Part shown: positions 1 to 13,800 of the stretch, one piece after another
Position numbering within the stretch: the stretch's first letter is position 1
Layout of the letters: the number at the start of each line of letters is the position of its first letter
Assembly (NCBI GenBank): GCA_022747635.1
Contig: JAKTNV010000005.1
Coordinates: forward strand, 45,439,013-45,503,012
Direction of reading: 5' to 3'
DNA: 64,000 nucleotides
Source of the DNA: Hetaerina americana
Lineage: Eukaryota > Arthropoda > Insecta > Odonata > Calopterygidae
Position numbers and translations under genes: made by a program
The notes under the pieces: generated by a model
Told to the model about the DNA's origin: nothing
The model's database searches: none
What the model saw: only the letters and a program-made list of their open reading frames with translations

Positions 1-1650
1 AACCAAATACTACTTGCCCACAATGGAATGCTCTACCCATTACGGGCAAACTTGCATGTTTGATATTAATATTGAAAATACTGCTGACAAATAATTCAAA
101 ACATATTTCTTCCAGTTACTTGTTTCTGTGATTATTTTTTAACTTTTAAATGTTATCAGTTTATGTCTCAAACCACATTGCTTAAAATTTTGAATAACAA
201 ATGGTGTTATTTAATAAAATCATGTTAGTCAATTGCACTGCTGCAGAGTTGAGTGTGACTTTATGAGCTCCAAGATTGTAAAATGAGTGACAAGCTATTG
301 TAAAATTTTTCACAGGGCTGTATGATTGCTAACTCATTTTATGATAAAAAATATATCATAATATTTCATTAATTAAGAAACAGAAGACTTGAGTTGTCAC
401 CTGGCACCGGAGGTTATAAGAAACAAAGAGGCAGCAACAAATTTAAATTTATTTGAATTATGCTACCTTATATTTTGATGGAGTACAAGTATTCCTGTCA
501 CTCAAATTTTATGCCTCATTTATCTGATGGTGTATGCGTAAAAAAATTGTCCCATACATTGGTTCTCTCAAAATCATTACTGCGCTACAGTTAATGACTT
601 TATTAGCCTAATTTCAGGAAAAAATATAATGTTCTTTGGAGTCACGTGTGAGTAGATAATTTTGAAACCTTTGAAAATGCCCACTCATGTAACTCTCAAA
701 TCAAGTGCATGACTTTTTAATTCAATATCTAATTAAACAAGGTTTATTGCATGCATTATTTGCTCTATCACTTCCTCTTTCATTCCCTCCTGTCCCCAAC
801 CTATGCTTTGTGTGCCTGCAAATCTTAATGAGGTAATTAAATCTCTAGTTTCTCACCTCAATTAGTGGTTTAACTTATGTAAAATTCATTTCTATTTTCC
901 ATAATTAATTGTGTAAGACTTCAAATATCAGTGGCATCGTTTTATTATGGCAACCATATTTAACAGCATTTGAGAAACTGCAGGAGAAATACAGTAACTT
1001 TCCTCGGACCCACATGCTGGGTATATTTAGCACATTTTTGCATGGGTTCCGAAATATTAATTCTCAGTCTAAACGTATCGCTGTCAATTTCTTAATCAGG
1101 GCAAATATATTCAAAACACGATGGGAACACACAATGCAACTTAATATACTTACTTACCCCACCCCAAAAGGGAGAGGAAATAAAAAGGTTGAAGCTAAGT
1201 AATTTACTTTAATCAAAGCGATAACGTTTACTGGTGTTTTTTTGCCTACCAACGCCCCAACTGATTAGTGTAGTTGACAAACTTTAAACATGTCTTACTT
1301 TTACTTTTTATATGTTTGTTTCTTATAATGGGGTTTTCTTTTTGATCGATTACCCGAATGAAGAATAATATGTTCACATCAAATAGAGATCATTATATTG
1401 AAAATCCCAGCTCTCCACTTCCAGAGACACGAAAGAAAATGTTCCAGCGATTATTTTTAAAAACACATTTGATCATGGCGCCACAATTTACTGCGCACTA
1501 ATTTGAAGAGCAGTGTAAGTTCATTATTAACAGATAGAATTATTATTGTACTATAATATAATGACCTAATTTTTTTAATACTAATAGATATTTTTGTGAG
1601 TTAGAACAATTGAATGAAAAGTAAAATCACAATCTTTTAATCTCACAAAC
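1..1650. other. Upstream intergenic DNA, no gene seen
   Basis: AT-rich sequence with only short chance open frames. The longest (909-1202, +) has no recognisable motif and a low-complexity composition. There is no transposon signature or RNA gene that I can support. It lies directly upstream of the promoter of the coiled-coil gene. Confidence 0.5.
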
Positions 1651-1654
1651 TTCT

Positions 1655-1689
1655 GCAACCACAACCAACCCCAACACAGCTGTGGTTGC
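1655..1689. promoter_or_regulatory. Inverted 9-bp repeat in the presumed promoter, Runt-like motifs
   Basis: GCAACCACA at 1655-1663 and its exact reverse complement TGTGGTTGC at 1681-1689 are separated by 17 bases. TGTGGTT fits the core motif of Runt-domain (RUNX/Lozenge) factors, here facing in opposite directions. The pair lies about 170-205 bp upstream of the start codon at 1860, in a stretch richer in CpG than its surroundings. Function is inference from position and motif only. Confidence 0.25.
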
Positions 1690-1859
1690 TTTTCATGACA
1701 ATTGAAGGCATAGAATAATTTGCGTTCGTACTGTCCTTAAAACGTTTCATCTTTCATGCGTTAATAAAGCGTAATGCAGGCGTTTGGTGCTGACAATGGT
1801 AGTTTACGTGACAGATTTTAACTGTGATCACTCGTCAAGGAAACTGTTCATTTAAGGAA

Positions 1860-1883
1860 ATGAGCAATCCGAAAGACTGCGTG
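1860..1883 (+). CDS. Coiled-coil gene, exon 1 (start codon)
   Basis: Encodes MSNPKDCV and ends in phase 0 before a strong donor, GTG|GTAAGT. An upstream in-frame GTG codon at 1824 exists, but the ATG at 1860 is the first credible start. The region before it should be the 5' UTR. Confidence 0.65.
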
Positions 1884-4800
1884 GTAAGTGGTGTGCCGCC
1901 CTATTTTGTCGTTACAGTTTCCAATTCTTTCGCTAACCATTTATTTACTTTACCCCTTGGTAGTGCGAAGATGAATGGTCTGAAATTCAGCAGCGTTTTG
2001 AAAAGGAAGGTTTGGATTTCAAAAGTCTTGGAGCTGAGGAGCGGCTGCTTCACGTTTGGCGGTGGTTAGTTGACGCAGAAAGCAATTTAAGGAGTTCTAG
2101 AAAAATGCTGGATAAATTACGAGAACTTCAGAGTGAAGAAATGGAGGTAAATGATTTTCTCTAGCCCGCGGAGTAGAAATTAAATTATTTTCTGTTCGAT
2201 GTTTATAATTGCAGGGGATGTTACGGCACACAGGAACGACCAGCTCGGTTGCACAATAAACTGTAGTTCAATAAACGTCAACATTTTATATTTTATGTAG
2301 AAATCTCGTGTTGGTTATATCATTGTTTTACACTCTTAAACGGGGAAATACAAGCACGTTCTTGGCAGTAATAATTTTTTAAGGCAACGATTTTTATTTT
2401 GCTGAATAAAGTTAAGGTTATTGCAACCGTCTATACGAAATACTTATTTGTGGCAGCGCATGCCATAGTACAATTTATTTTAAGTGCCAGTGAACGGCAT
2501 TATATTTCCGTATGTTGTCTTATGAAACTTAGCTATCGGAATCTTTAAGTATTATATCTGTAAAATGACTGAATAAAATGTTAATCACATGCCTACAGCT
2601 GTGCAAAATGTGTAGTTTTCAAGCTGTTAGCTAAGAAGTGTGCTAAAATATTGGTAAATATTTGTAGGAAATGGAGAGTTACATGTGCCACATTCGGGAA
2701 TTAGCTGAAGAAAGAGCTGAAACTTTGGAATCGGAAACAGAGGCTTTGCGTTCACGACTTGAGACTTCCCAGCATCAAGCTACAACATTAGCAAACCTTT
2801 TGCGGCAAAGTGGTCTTAGAGGGGTTTCTGAAGATTCAATTGGAGAACAGGTAACAGATATACCAGTGTCAAATACTATGCTTAAATTTTAATGACTTTT
2901 ATAATTTCTTAAGTAACAGCATATTTGAGGAATTGTTCAAGCCTTTGGTCTTCTGATCCAATATAATGGCATTCAAACAAATTGACTTCCAATAATATTT
3001 CCTAAAACCTATACTTTTATAATTATAATAAAGAGATTTATTAATAGTTTTAGTACACTCATCATCAAGATTATAAATATAAGCATTCCTAATAAAAGCA
3101 CATATGTGAAAATAAAAGTGGTATTACTCATGAATTAAATAATGCAACCAAGAGAAGTTTCAATTCAGGCTTGCATATATTTTGTTTCAGGTGTTCAACT
3201 ATTTGATTCTCCCAATTGTATATTTACTCTTTTGTAACTTATACTCGGCAGATTATTTGTATTGCCATGATTATTATTTCAAATGAGGAAACTGAAGATC
3301 AGTCCATGTATATTCACTCTGGAAGTCATGGATTTTCATTTGTTGACATTTCTTCTGATTTGAATCTTTTGCTTTGTGTTACACCAGAATGGCTGATACA
3401 TTAAATACAATACCATGTAAAATATTGATTGAATTGCTTATTGTTCAATTTGAGGTTGTGGTTTAAAAATCTGCTCAAGCCATTGTTGTTTTATCACATT
3501 ACAGAATTTTCTCGAGTTAATGGTGTTCTACTCAAAGTGGTCCTCAATCAAACCCCAATGCATTCTATTAGAAATGGTGGAATTTTGACTATTTTTCAGG
3601 TTGCTCTCTTAATAGCAGACCGTGCCAAACTGATTGAAGAACTGGATGTGCTCAAAAAACTGAAAGGGACAAATGGTGTTAATGGGATGAATAAAGAAAA
3701 TGATCTGCTTTCTGAAATAATCAAAGTGAGTACCTTTAGTAGATTTTGTTGCCAGGAATTTAGTTTCCTTTCTTTTCACTTCTGCTGTATATTTTTGTCA
3801 ACTTCACAGTAAGACTGTTGTTTACTCAATAATAATTATGGCATAGGGACTTAAGTTGGAAGGGAATCAATATACCCATAGTTCTGACTAATTCCAGTTT
3901 TAGCAATTCCTATTAAGTTGTAAAATATCTGGCTTAATTATTATTATTTATTTATTTATTTATTTATTTGGGATACATTGCTGTTAGGCGATAAGCCGGG
4001 TGGCAATGACATGATATAACAAACAGTAGTCATTCTTAAAACATATCACAGTGTCATTAAATAGTCGCCATTAAATAGTGTCATTAAATAATCCCATCAT
4101 GTATACCTTTTGCATTCACGCCTAAATGATTTAATGCTTTTGGGTAAGGGCTTAAAGAGTTCATCAGGCAGCTGGTTCCACTCTTTGATTCCCATATTTA
4201 GGAATGAAAACTTGGCGGTGTTTGTCCTTTGGGGCATGTATTTGATTTTAAGCGGGTGATCATTCCTGCCGAGATAACATGGCTTATTTACACTCTCGTT
4301 CAGTTCTTTCCAGCCTCCGTCAGCTTTCAATATTTTAAAAATGGCACACAGTCTATTCAGCTTCCGTCTGTTCTTTAGTGACCCCCATCCTAGTGAGCCT
4401 AGCATGTCACTTACACTGTCGGTCTGCCTATGTCGCCCTAAAACGTACCTGGCAGCCTTCCTTTGCACTGCTTCTAATTTTTTCACATGCCCTATTTCAA
4501 AGGGATCCCATACTGTGGTCGCATATTCGACAATAGGCCTTACAATTGTTTTGTAGGCCAATTCTTTAGTTGATTTAGTGCTTCCTTTGAGGCTCCGCAT
4601 GACCCAGTGGAGCGATTTAAAGGCCTTGCCTACCACATAATCTGTGTGAAGTCCCCACCCTAAGTCTTTACTTAGGTGTACCCCTAGATATTTACAATTA
4701 TCTTTTGTTACAATCGTTTCTCCCATTATTTTATATACCCTTCCCTCACCTGCCTTCCTTTTGGAGAATGAGATGTGGATAGTTTTTGCAATGTTTATCT

Positions 4801-7800
4801 CCATTTTGTTGATTTTGATCCAATTAGCCACGTTATCTATGTCACCCTGCAGAACGTCGCGATCACTGCTGCTGCTGATTTCCCTATAGAGTATACAGTC
4901 ATCAGCGAACAATCGTATTTTGGAATTGACACATTCCGCAAGGTCATTCACGTAACAAAGAAACAGAGGAGGACCAAGCACGCTACCCTGAGGTACTCCG
5001 GATGTGACGCGGGTTTCTTCTGAGATTTTGTGCCCAACAAGAACCTGCTGGGTTCTATCTTGTAGGAAGGCCTTCGTCCATAGTAGTACTCTTTTATCAA
5101 TATTTAGTTTTCCAATTTTATCTAACAATCTGTCATGGGGAACCCTGTCGAAGGCTTTTGAGAAGTCGAGTATAACTGCATCTATTTCTTTACCTTTGTC
5201 TAAGCAGTCTGATATTTCCTGGCAGAGTCCAAGTAGTTGGGTTTCGCATGAGTACCCTTTGCGAAAGCCATGTTGGTATTTAAATAGCCAGTCCTTATCC
5301 TCCCAGAGGTCACGTAGATATTTTTTTATATTGTGTGGCACCATACAATGCCATGTGGTAAGCATAATTAAACCAATTCTTTGAACTCTCATTTAGTATT
5401 TTATGCTGCAATGCTCTCCTCATTTATTGCATGCAACCCTGCACTGCATTTTTAAGATAAGGAAAGGTAAAAGAAAGCAAAGAAAATTAATAAATTAGGT
5501 TCAAAGTACTTAGTAATTTGATCATGAATCTGTTAAAATTCATATGTACCTATTGTACAGCTACACTACCTCTGCCAATAAGCTAATTAGAGCAGTAATT
5601 TAGAACCCATTTTGTTGGAAGAAACTCTTGATATAACTAGTAGAATTACAGGAATTTTTCTGGATTAAAAATAATGAGATCTGATGGAGGTAAAAAAAAT
5701 AGATGGTCAATAGCCAAAAAAATCATGCTTCTGAATAAAATATTAAAATAGTATTTATTGTCTAATTCTATATTCTAATCAGCCCTACACAAAATTGACA
5801 AACATTTTCTACTTCCTGGTTAGAAACCAAGATTGTCTACTCTTTTGATGACTTAATTGTTTTTATAAATGTGCTAACAAAAAGGAAATATGCATTTTGT
5901 TATTAAATTCATTAAAATTCAAGTGTAAGTTTCAGTTGTATCAGATTAATTTTCAGTTCTTCTAATTTAATGCAAAGCTTGAACTGCCTTTGGTGAAAAC
6001 ATTCAATTTATGGGCACCTAATGGATAGAGTTACTCACAGTTCTTTTTTCACAGAATACATGCTAATACCTCTGATTGTTTTTTATTCCTTTAAACATGA
6101 AAGGCTTTTTCACTAATGTGCAGTGTTTGAAATTGAAGATGTGACATAAACCAAGCACAGTATTTAGGCAAGTAAAAAAGAAGTCGTATGGAAATGCTGG
6201 TGACATTATAAGAGTAGTTGAAACCCTTATGGCGAAATGGGCTCCTTTCCTGGCAGAAATTTCTCTTTACATTCATGGATAATATGAAAAAATTAATATT
6301 AAAGTTTTCTGTTGAAAAAAGTAACAAGCTATTCTTTTTCACGAACTTGTACAAATTCTCAAGGAATTAAAAAAAATCCTCCTAGCAAACCCCAGTGTTT
6401 CATAGAAACCTGGTTGATGTCACTGAATGCCCAATTTCCACACTTTTAAGTTGCCCATACTTAAAAAGGTATTGAGAATTTTTTATAATTTCATAATGAA
6501 CAGTGAGGAAAGTTTGTAAATTTTAAACAATTTTGTAATCCTGAAAAATTCACTTAGGAGATTTAACTGTAACTTAGGGACAGTATTAATAAACTTTATT
6601 TCAAATAAAATTCTGCTTGAAAAATGCAAATTTAATAGAATGCAGTTGTAGTCCATGTATTGATCATTTATCGTATGTTCAACTGACCACAGAACAGACC
6701 CACAGACCAAAAGGCCCATGTCACTGCCTCTGTAGTTCAAGGTAACATACATTTTTAGTATGAAAATAAAGTATGCCAACTTTATTTGATTAGGTTTCAT
6801 CTGAGAAAGAAGTACTGAGAAGAGAGGTTTTAGAAATGTGTGAGCGGGTCCAGCTCTTGGAGAGGGCTTCCAAACAGCTTGAGTTAGACAATGAGAGGCT
6901 TGCTTTCAAGGTATGTTTGCATTATGGGGAATGATTTATGTGTAAAAGGCAAAATAATGTATTTCTTTGACCTTGCCACATTTTGAAAATGTATAGATTT
7001 ACTAAGGTTTTATTTAAACAAATCAATCAGATGTTAACCCTCTTTGTCGCAGTTGTCAGAGGCTTTGGCTGAATTAGAAGAAAGAGAAACTCAGTTGAGA
7101 CAGTTAGGTGTGTGTGAGTAAATTGCATTGGCCTTTTGTAATAACTCTCTTTGTTTTGTATGAATATGGCTATTGTTCCAGCATGGTTCATTTTTTATAT
7201 CTCTCCACCTGCAAGTAATAGGAAATATTATTTGCATATGCAAGTGAATCACAGAGAAGAACTTCTATAAGAATGATATGGATGAGATGTTTGCACCTCT
7301 AGGCATGATTTTTTTTTGTAGTTGGCACAATTCTATCTCTCCATGATTATGTAACTTAGTTGTATTTTTTGTTCTTTATTGGCTTCAGTTATGTTGTCTT
7401 CAAGGTTTGTTGCTGATATTTTGTGAGAAATTCTAGTTACAATTATTTGTTTACCTAATGCCCCAGGAATAGCTGAATGTTGGTAAAAACCCAACTCTTG
7501 AAAAAATTCAGTGCTTCATTCGTTACATTGAAAACTAAAAAAATAGATGTATGGCAGCTAGGTTGAAGGGCCAGTGTATATGTATTGCATGGTGGTTACA
7601 TACCCCTGAAATTCAGCGGAACTTAAGTTTTATTTTTGAAAAACCTTTGAATATCTCTTTGATGGTTTCAAACTCTTTCTTTTGGCATAGAATAATATTT
7701 TACAGAATATACATACCTTTAATCTATCAAGTGATTGCATCATTCATATTGATTTCATCTTAGAAATGTCAAGTATTTGTAAACTGGCTTCACGCCATGA

Positions 7801-10800
7801 GACATGTTCAAGCCCCATACAGTTTGGATTGTTGGCATCATTGTTTGAGCATTTTCCTTGCTGCCATATGGTTATGGTAATCAGTCACTATCTGTAAATC
7901 TCTGGTCTTCAATCTCGGCTAGGGAAACTGCCGAGGGAATAATTCTTTTAATTATTTTGGGTCCAATCATATTCTACCTATCCGCATTTAAAAGTCATTA
8001 CAAAGAGTAACACCATATGATATTATTTAATCAGCATCTTATGCCCTTAGGTATGCTCAACCAATGAAGGTACATGAGGAATATATGTGATTAGAGCAGT
8101 ACTTTTCCATGGTTGACAATTAGTATGTAGATTCGAAATTATTAAAGGTATGGATTGAAACTGCAATAAAACCTACTGCAGACAATCTTAAGGGAATCAA
8201 TGAATAATCAACTGTGAATAGAGAATAGTTATCAAAGAATTCTTGACAAGTCAATGAGAGTGCATGGTTGGAGCTATTCCCAGAAATGTGTGATGTAATA
8301 TATAAAAACACTTAAATATATTATTCTTGATTAAGGAAATAAAAAATCACTGTTAAAGAAAGTATTTAATAGGATAACAAAGTATGTTTTAGTCTTGGTG
8401 CCAAAATGATTTATATTTTTTAGGTATGTCAAAGCTAACTGCTACTTAATATGGTGTGAATTCAGTGAAAATTGTTGTTAGTCATTGTTTGGCACAATCC
8501 CATATAACGTGTAGCTATATGTATTCTATCTGAAACCAGCAGCACAAGAATTACTTGTATAAATGTGTTTTTGTTTGTTAACAAGTCTGTTCTTCAATGA
8601 AGTGAGTTTCATCATCGCAAATACTTGAGCAAGAGTGTCCCACCATATTTACTATGTTTGGGTTCACATAACTGTTAAACTTTTAGAGTGTAAACATTAT
8701 TTCAAAACTTCTCGGTTGAACTTTCAAGAATAGTGAATCATCATGTATGTGTTCTCAATGGAGGGTGTCTTGGAGCAAATCAAAATGAAATTGGTGACAA
8801 AATTCAAGACTTGTTATGTAGTGTTTTGGTCTATGTAACTGCACATCAACTTTCTAAATGAAAATGATTTATATGTCCATGCAATATGCTTGAAACTGAC
8901 ATAATAGGTTGAAGATAAGGGATTTTTGTGCCTATCAGCTCCCATTTGTATCATCAATAATTGGTTTTCCGGTTATAAAATGAATACATGCATGCATTGC
9001 TCATGCTTTTCAGAGGCCCCCTTACCATCATTGACTTCACTGAAGCCATAAAGAGTTTTTAAAATTAAGATTCCATGTAAACATCAATTTATTCTGTAAT
9101 AAATAATGTCTATGGTTTCAGGATTGTCTCCATTCTCAAAATATATGATTCTTTATTAGCATTCTGAGAAACAAAGTTTTGCTGCTCTTTACACCTTTTC
9201 CTCCTTTGTAGATAAGTGCATGCAACAATTGCAAAGGAAGTGTATTGTGCATAAATTTAAGACAGTTTTAATGGCATTTAGCTTAATTTTCTTTGTTTTT
9301 ACACAGTTTTAAACAAGTTTGATTATCTTTAGTCTGTGAAAAGTGTCTATTTAAAATATTTTTTATGGCATGATAATTTACAATAACATTGGCAATATCC
9401 ACTTTAGTATGATACTCTTTTTCATAAAAGTCTTATGTATCTCTTCAATAATTTTTCTCTCTCTATGAAGACCTTTGAAGTCCTTTTTATATGGCCTTAA
9501 TGGATCATATTTTTAATCTATGGTTCACTCAGTCGAAATAGTCCAAAAACTACTCAAAGGTTGGTATGATGCTATTCAGTCACAATTTTCAATACTTAGA
9601 AACCACCCAATTAAAAAATGTGTCCAGTATGTGATGGTTTGCCAAATATTTATGTTTTTTTCATTTCCTACTCTAGTTTTTGACAAATTATGGCTGGACT
9701 TTGATCATCATTCATAATTATTGAACCAAAATTATAATAGTTCATTGAAAATGAGTAGTAACATTGCAGAATCTGCTGGAAAGAAATCACATGCAGTTGC
9801 CTCTTGTGTGTAGCATGGGGAAATGAATCTGCTGTTTAATTACATTCTCCAAATGTTTCCCAAGTTAAATTGAAATTATATGATTTCCTTTTTACTTCAT
9901 CAGATATCTAGTATTCAGTACAAAGCATCATTTCTATGGAAAACAACAAAATTACAATATCTTTCATATTCACAATAATATTCTAAAATTATTAATCTAC
10001 ACCAAGTATTGTATACTTCCTGCCTGATAAGTTTTTACCTTAGTGTTCAAATGCATAAAAGCATTAAATCTTGAAAGGATAATATAAATTTAATGGCTTT
10101 CTTAGGTGTTTTCTCAGTGATACACAATCTTATGGTGCTGCTGATGCATCCTCTTCTGTGAACAAGGTTTGGATCTAGGCAGATATAGGATGGAAGGCCA
10201 AGACAAGGGAGGGAAAGGGGGCATTAGAAAAAGGGAAGGGAAAATGGAAGAGTCTAAACAGATATTCTTACTATGGGGTAAGGGCTATAGCCACGCCCCG
10301 AACAGCATGCATAGTTGCCACTGACCATATTGGCCCCTCTGTTTTATTGGCTAATGCAATGATTGCAGCTTTGGTTTATTTTCTTAGCCAATATATTTCA
10401 TAAATATTGTCTTGTTTATATTTTTGTCTATGGCTATTTTTTAAGCGTTTTAAGTGAAGTTTAGTTTTCTTGTAGCTTGATCCCTATGGCCTGTATTTAT
10501 GTGGCCAAGTAATAAGTTTTATTGTTGATTGTAACAATTGTATTTCACCATCTTTCCGTTTCATGCATATGATACATGAATATGGCCTAACATTTTTGTC
10601 AATTTTCTTTCCTTTTAGTGAATAATAGTACTGAAAGAGTTGCTCTTCAAGGTCTAAATGTTTTATGGGGTGGCCATCTTGGAAAAGGACTGGCAAACAC
10701 TTTAGGACCAGCTTTCACAAAAGGCATTTCCAGAGGAATTTTGAGGAAGGTGGCTGGAATTGGGGACATACCATCACCACTGAGAAGTAGTAGTGGGGAG

Positions 10801-13800
10801 ACCAACGAGGACTTGACTGAAGTTGGCATTTCAAACCAGTTGAAAGGATCTGGAGACAGCAATAAAGTGTGTAACAGTACATTTGTTCTTGGAGAAGTGG
10901 CACTACAAAAAGAAGGGATTATTGATGTCAACTCCAATTCTACAAGGCCTATGGAGTCATTGTAAGAATATTTTTTAACCCATATTTGCTTTTTTGTCAA
11001 ATAAAATATTTCCGTCAACTTGTGGTGTTAAACTGGAAGTAAATACAAGTTAACCTTGCTTAATGTCAATTCATGGTAATAACAATTGAAAATCTTCAAA
11101 TAACAAAATGCTTTGTTCTGGTAAAATAGCACATTGTAAACAAGCTAATTAATATTGACTGAATTGATAGAAATCATGGGGAAATTTCCCTTGGGTAATT
11201 TACAGCTATCAAATGACAGAACTGATTGGCCATCGTAATCATATTTCTTATTCATCTTCCATTATAATGGCTGTATATTGTGTAATATATAAGAGATTGA
11301 ATGCTCACTCCAGGGTCATATCACATTAGCTTAGAAGCATAATGATTAGATTTTCCCGTTTAAGTCCTAAATTACATGAAATTTGTCCTACTTTAACCTA
11401 AAAGATCTGGTAGCCATAGGTGTGTCTGTATATTAGCACCTCACAATTAGAACTTTCTGGAAGATGAGTATTTCTCCTTAAAAATGTATTGTGTGAGGGC
11501 CAACTTAAAGGTTCTGGGTCTGATAATGAAAATGACTATTAATGTTTTCAAAAGTTTTATTTTTCAACATAATCGCCTTTTTTATCACCTTTTCATCCAC
11601 TGGTTTCCAGTGCCATTTTTCCACCTCTGTGGTGTTCTGTAAGTGCTGCATCCACTTGTCTACAGCTGCAATCGCTTCTTGATTGAACAAAAAACATTGA
11701 CCAGTGGGTAAACTTTTGATTTTGGTGGAGGTGAAAGTCCACGGGAGCCATATCCAGGAAAAAGTGTGGATGGTCCAGCACTTCATATCGCAAATCCGTC
11801 AATTTTCCCATCGCCAAGACATTTTTGTGGGCAGTTGAATTGTTCTGGTAAAAAACTGTTTTTTTCCCCTGAAAGTCAGGTCTGCTCAAATTGTTGCATC
11901 CAGCTTGGTTAGAAGGTTAAAATGGCAACCCTCAGTTACTATTTTACCTCTTTCAAGATAGTCAATCTACAGGATACCTTTTGCATCCCAAACAACTGAC
12001 ATCATGACCTTTCCATGACTGATGGAACTATCTCCTCCACCTTCAGAACTGAAACACTGGTCTATATCCACTGCATGGACTGATGTATTGATTCTGGTGT
12101 GTAATGGTGAATCAATGTTTCATCCATTGTCACATATCCAAGCAGAAAATCACTCTCCCTTTTTGTAAAGTACTCCAACCACTCGAAGGAAAGTGTCATA
12201 TGAATGTGGTTTCGATCCACAGTGAGTATGTGCAGTACCCATCTTACACAAATCTTGGTCATGTGCGGTTTCTCGTGCCGAATGTAACTGAGGCATTCTT
12301 TTGGTGTCCATACAGTATTAGCAATTTCATGCACCCGCAAATGTTGATCTTCCAAAATCATATCATGCACTTTTTCAACAATTTTTGGTGTGGTTTCATT
12401 TTTCAGGCATCCTTCATATGTATCATCTCAGGGGCCACGTTTAAACTCAGCTATCAATTTCTTCATGGTGGAAATTGAAGGAGAAGACTCCTTACATATA
12501 TTTACAATCCTCAAATAAATTTTGGATGTCATTAAACCTCTTTTTATGAAGAATTTTATCACTGTACTTTACAGACTTTTCCATTTCTAGCAATACACCC
12601 ACCTCATCTGATTCAAATGACATCTTAATGCGAACTGTGGGATAGAATGGCTTGCAATTTCACCTAGCATCTACTCTTGTGCCAATGTGGAAGAAAAAAA
12701 TCATGTGATTAGTGATGCCATCCATGAGTGAAACCAAGAACTTTTCAGACCACCCTTTTACTTAATGTAGCATGTCAGGAAATATTAGGATATGTACCTA
12801 TTATGCATACTCAACATAAATAAAAGAAAATTAGCAGTAATTAGTTAACAACAAGTATGCAATGTATCTCATCAAGCTAATCATTATAAAAGTTGGTCCC
12901 ATCATGGCAAATGTATTAGTTTATATAGATGTTTAGAAATATATTACTACCAATATTTATCCAATTAAACTATATTCAAAGAGAAATCAGTTTTTAACTT
13001 AGTTTTTCTTGGCCCATTTAACAGCCTTTTGCTTAAGATGCGCTATCATAGCACATAATCATATTTTTGGTGTTACTAATGAGACTACTACAGTCATCTT
13101 CATTGGCATATTTGTCTGGATCACATGGATTAGACTCATAGAGACAGATGCTATGACAGTCCAGGTTCATGGCTGATGATGTGAGCAATTTTTGAATTGC
13201 TAGAAATGATTTGGTATTAAGTGAACAGGGGAACCATATTTCTTTATAGTCCAGGCTGTTTTCTACTACCTTGATCAAAAAGTTCCCGGAATAACCACCG
13301 TGTGGCGCTCCCATCGTTCCGATTTGAGTTCTGTTTTTTTTGTTAAATTGGTACATCTGTTGTTGATATTCCCTTTAAATCTTAGTGTCATAACTTGACA
13401 TTTGCAAAAGTTACGGTCGGTTTTCGGTATGTCCATCAGTGCTTCCTGCGATTTTTCCATTACTTCCTCTCGGCTGCTAAAACGCGTTCCCCGTAATGGT
13501 TTTTTAACTCGATTGAACAGAAAGAAGTCACAGGGAGCCAAATCAGGTGAATTCGGTGGCTGTTGGATGGTATTTGTTGCATTTTTTGTCAAAAAATTAC
13601 GAATAATGATAGCACTCTGCGACGGTGCGTTATCATGGTGCAAAATCCACGAGTTTTCTGCCCACATTTCTGGTCTCTTTCGGCGAATTGCTTCACGCAA
13701 ACGTCTCATAACGCCCAAATAATACTCTTTGTTTACTGTCTGGCCTTCTGGCAAAAATTCATGATGCACTACACCGTTGTAATCCATGAAAACCGTCAGC

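Noticed and set aside
909..1202. 97-codon + frame upstream of the first gene
   Set aside because: No motif, no splice context and AT-driven composition; probably chance.
5004..5384. 126-codon + frame
   Set aside because: Antisense shadow of the non-LTR reverse transcriptase on the minus strand.
10647..11018. 123-codon - frame
   Set aside because: Antisense to exon 7 of the coiled-coil gene, whose splice sites and phase are consistent.
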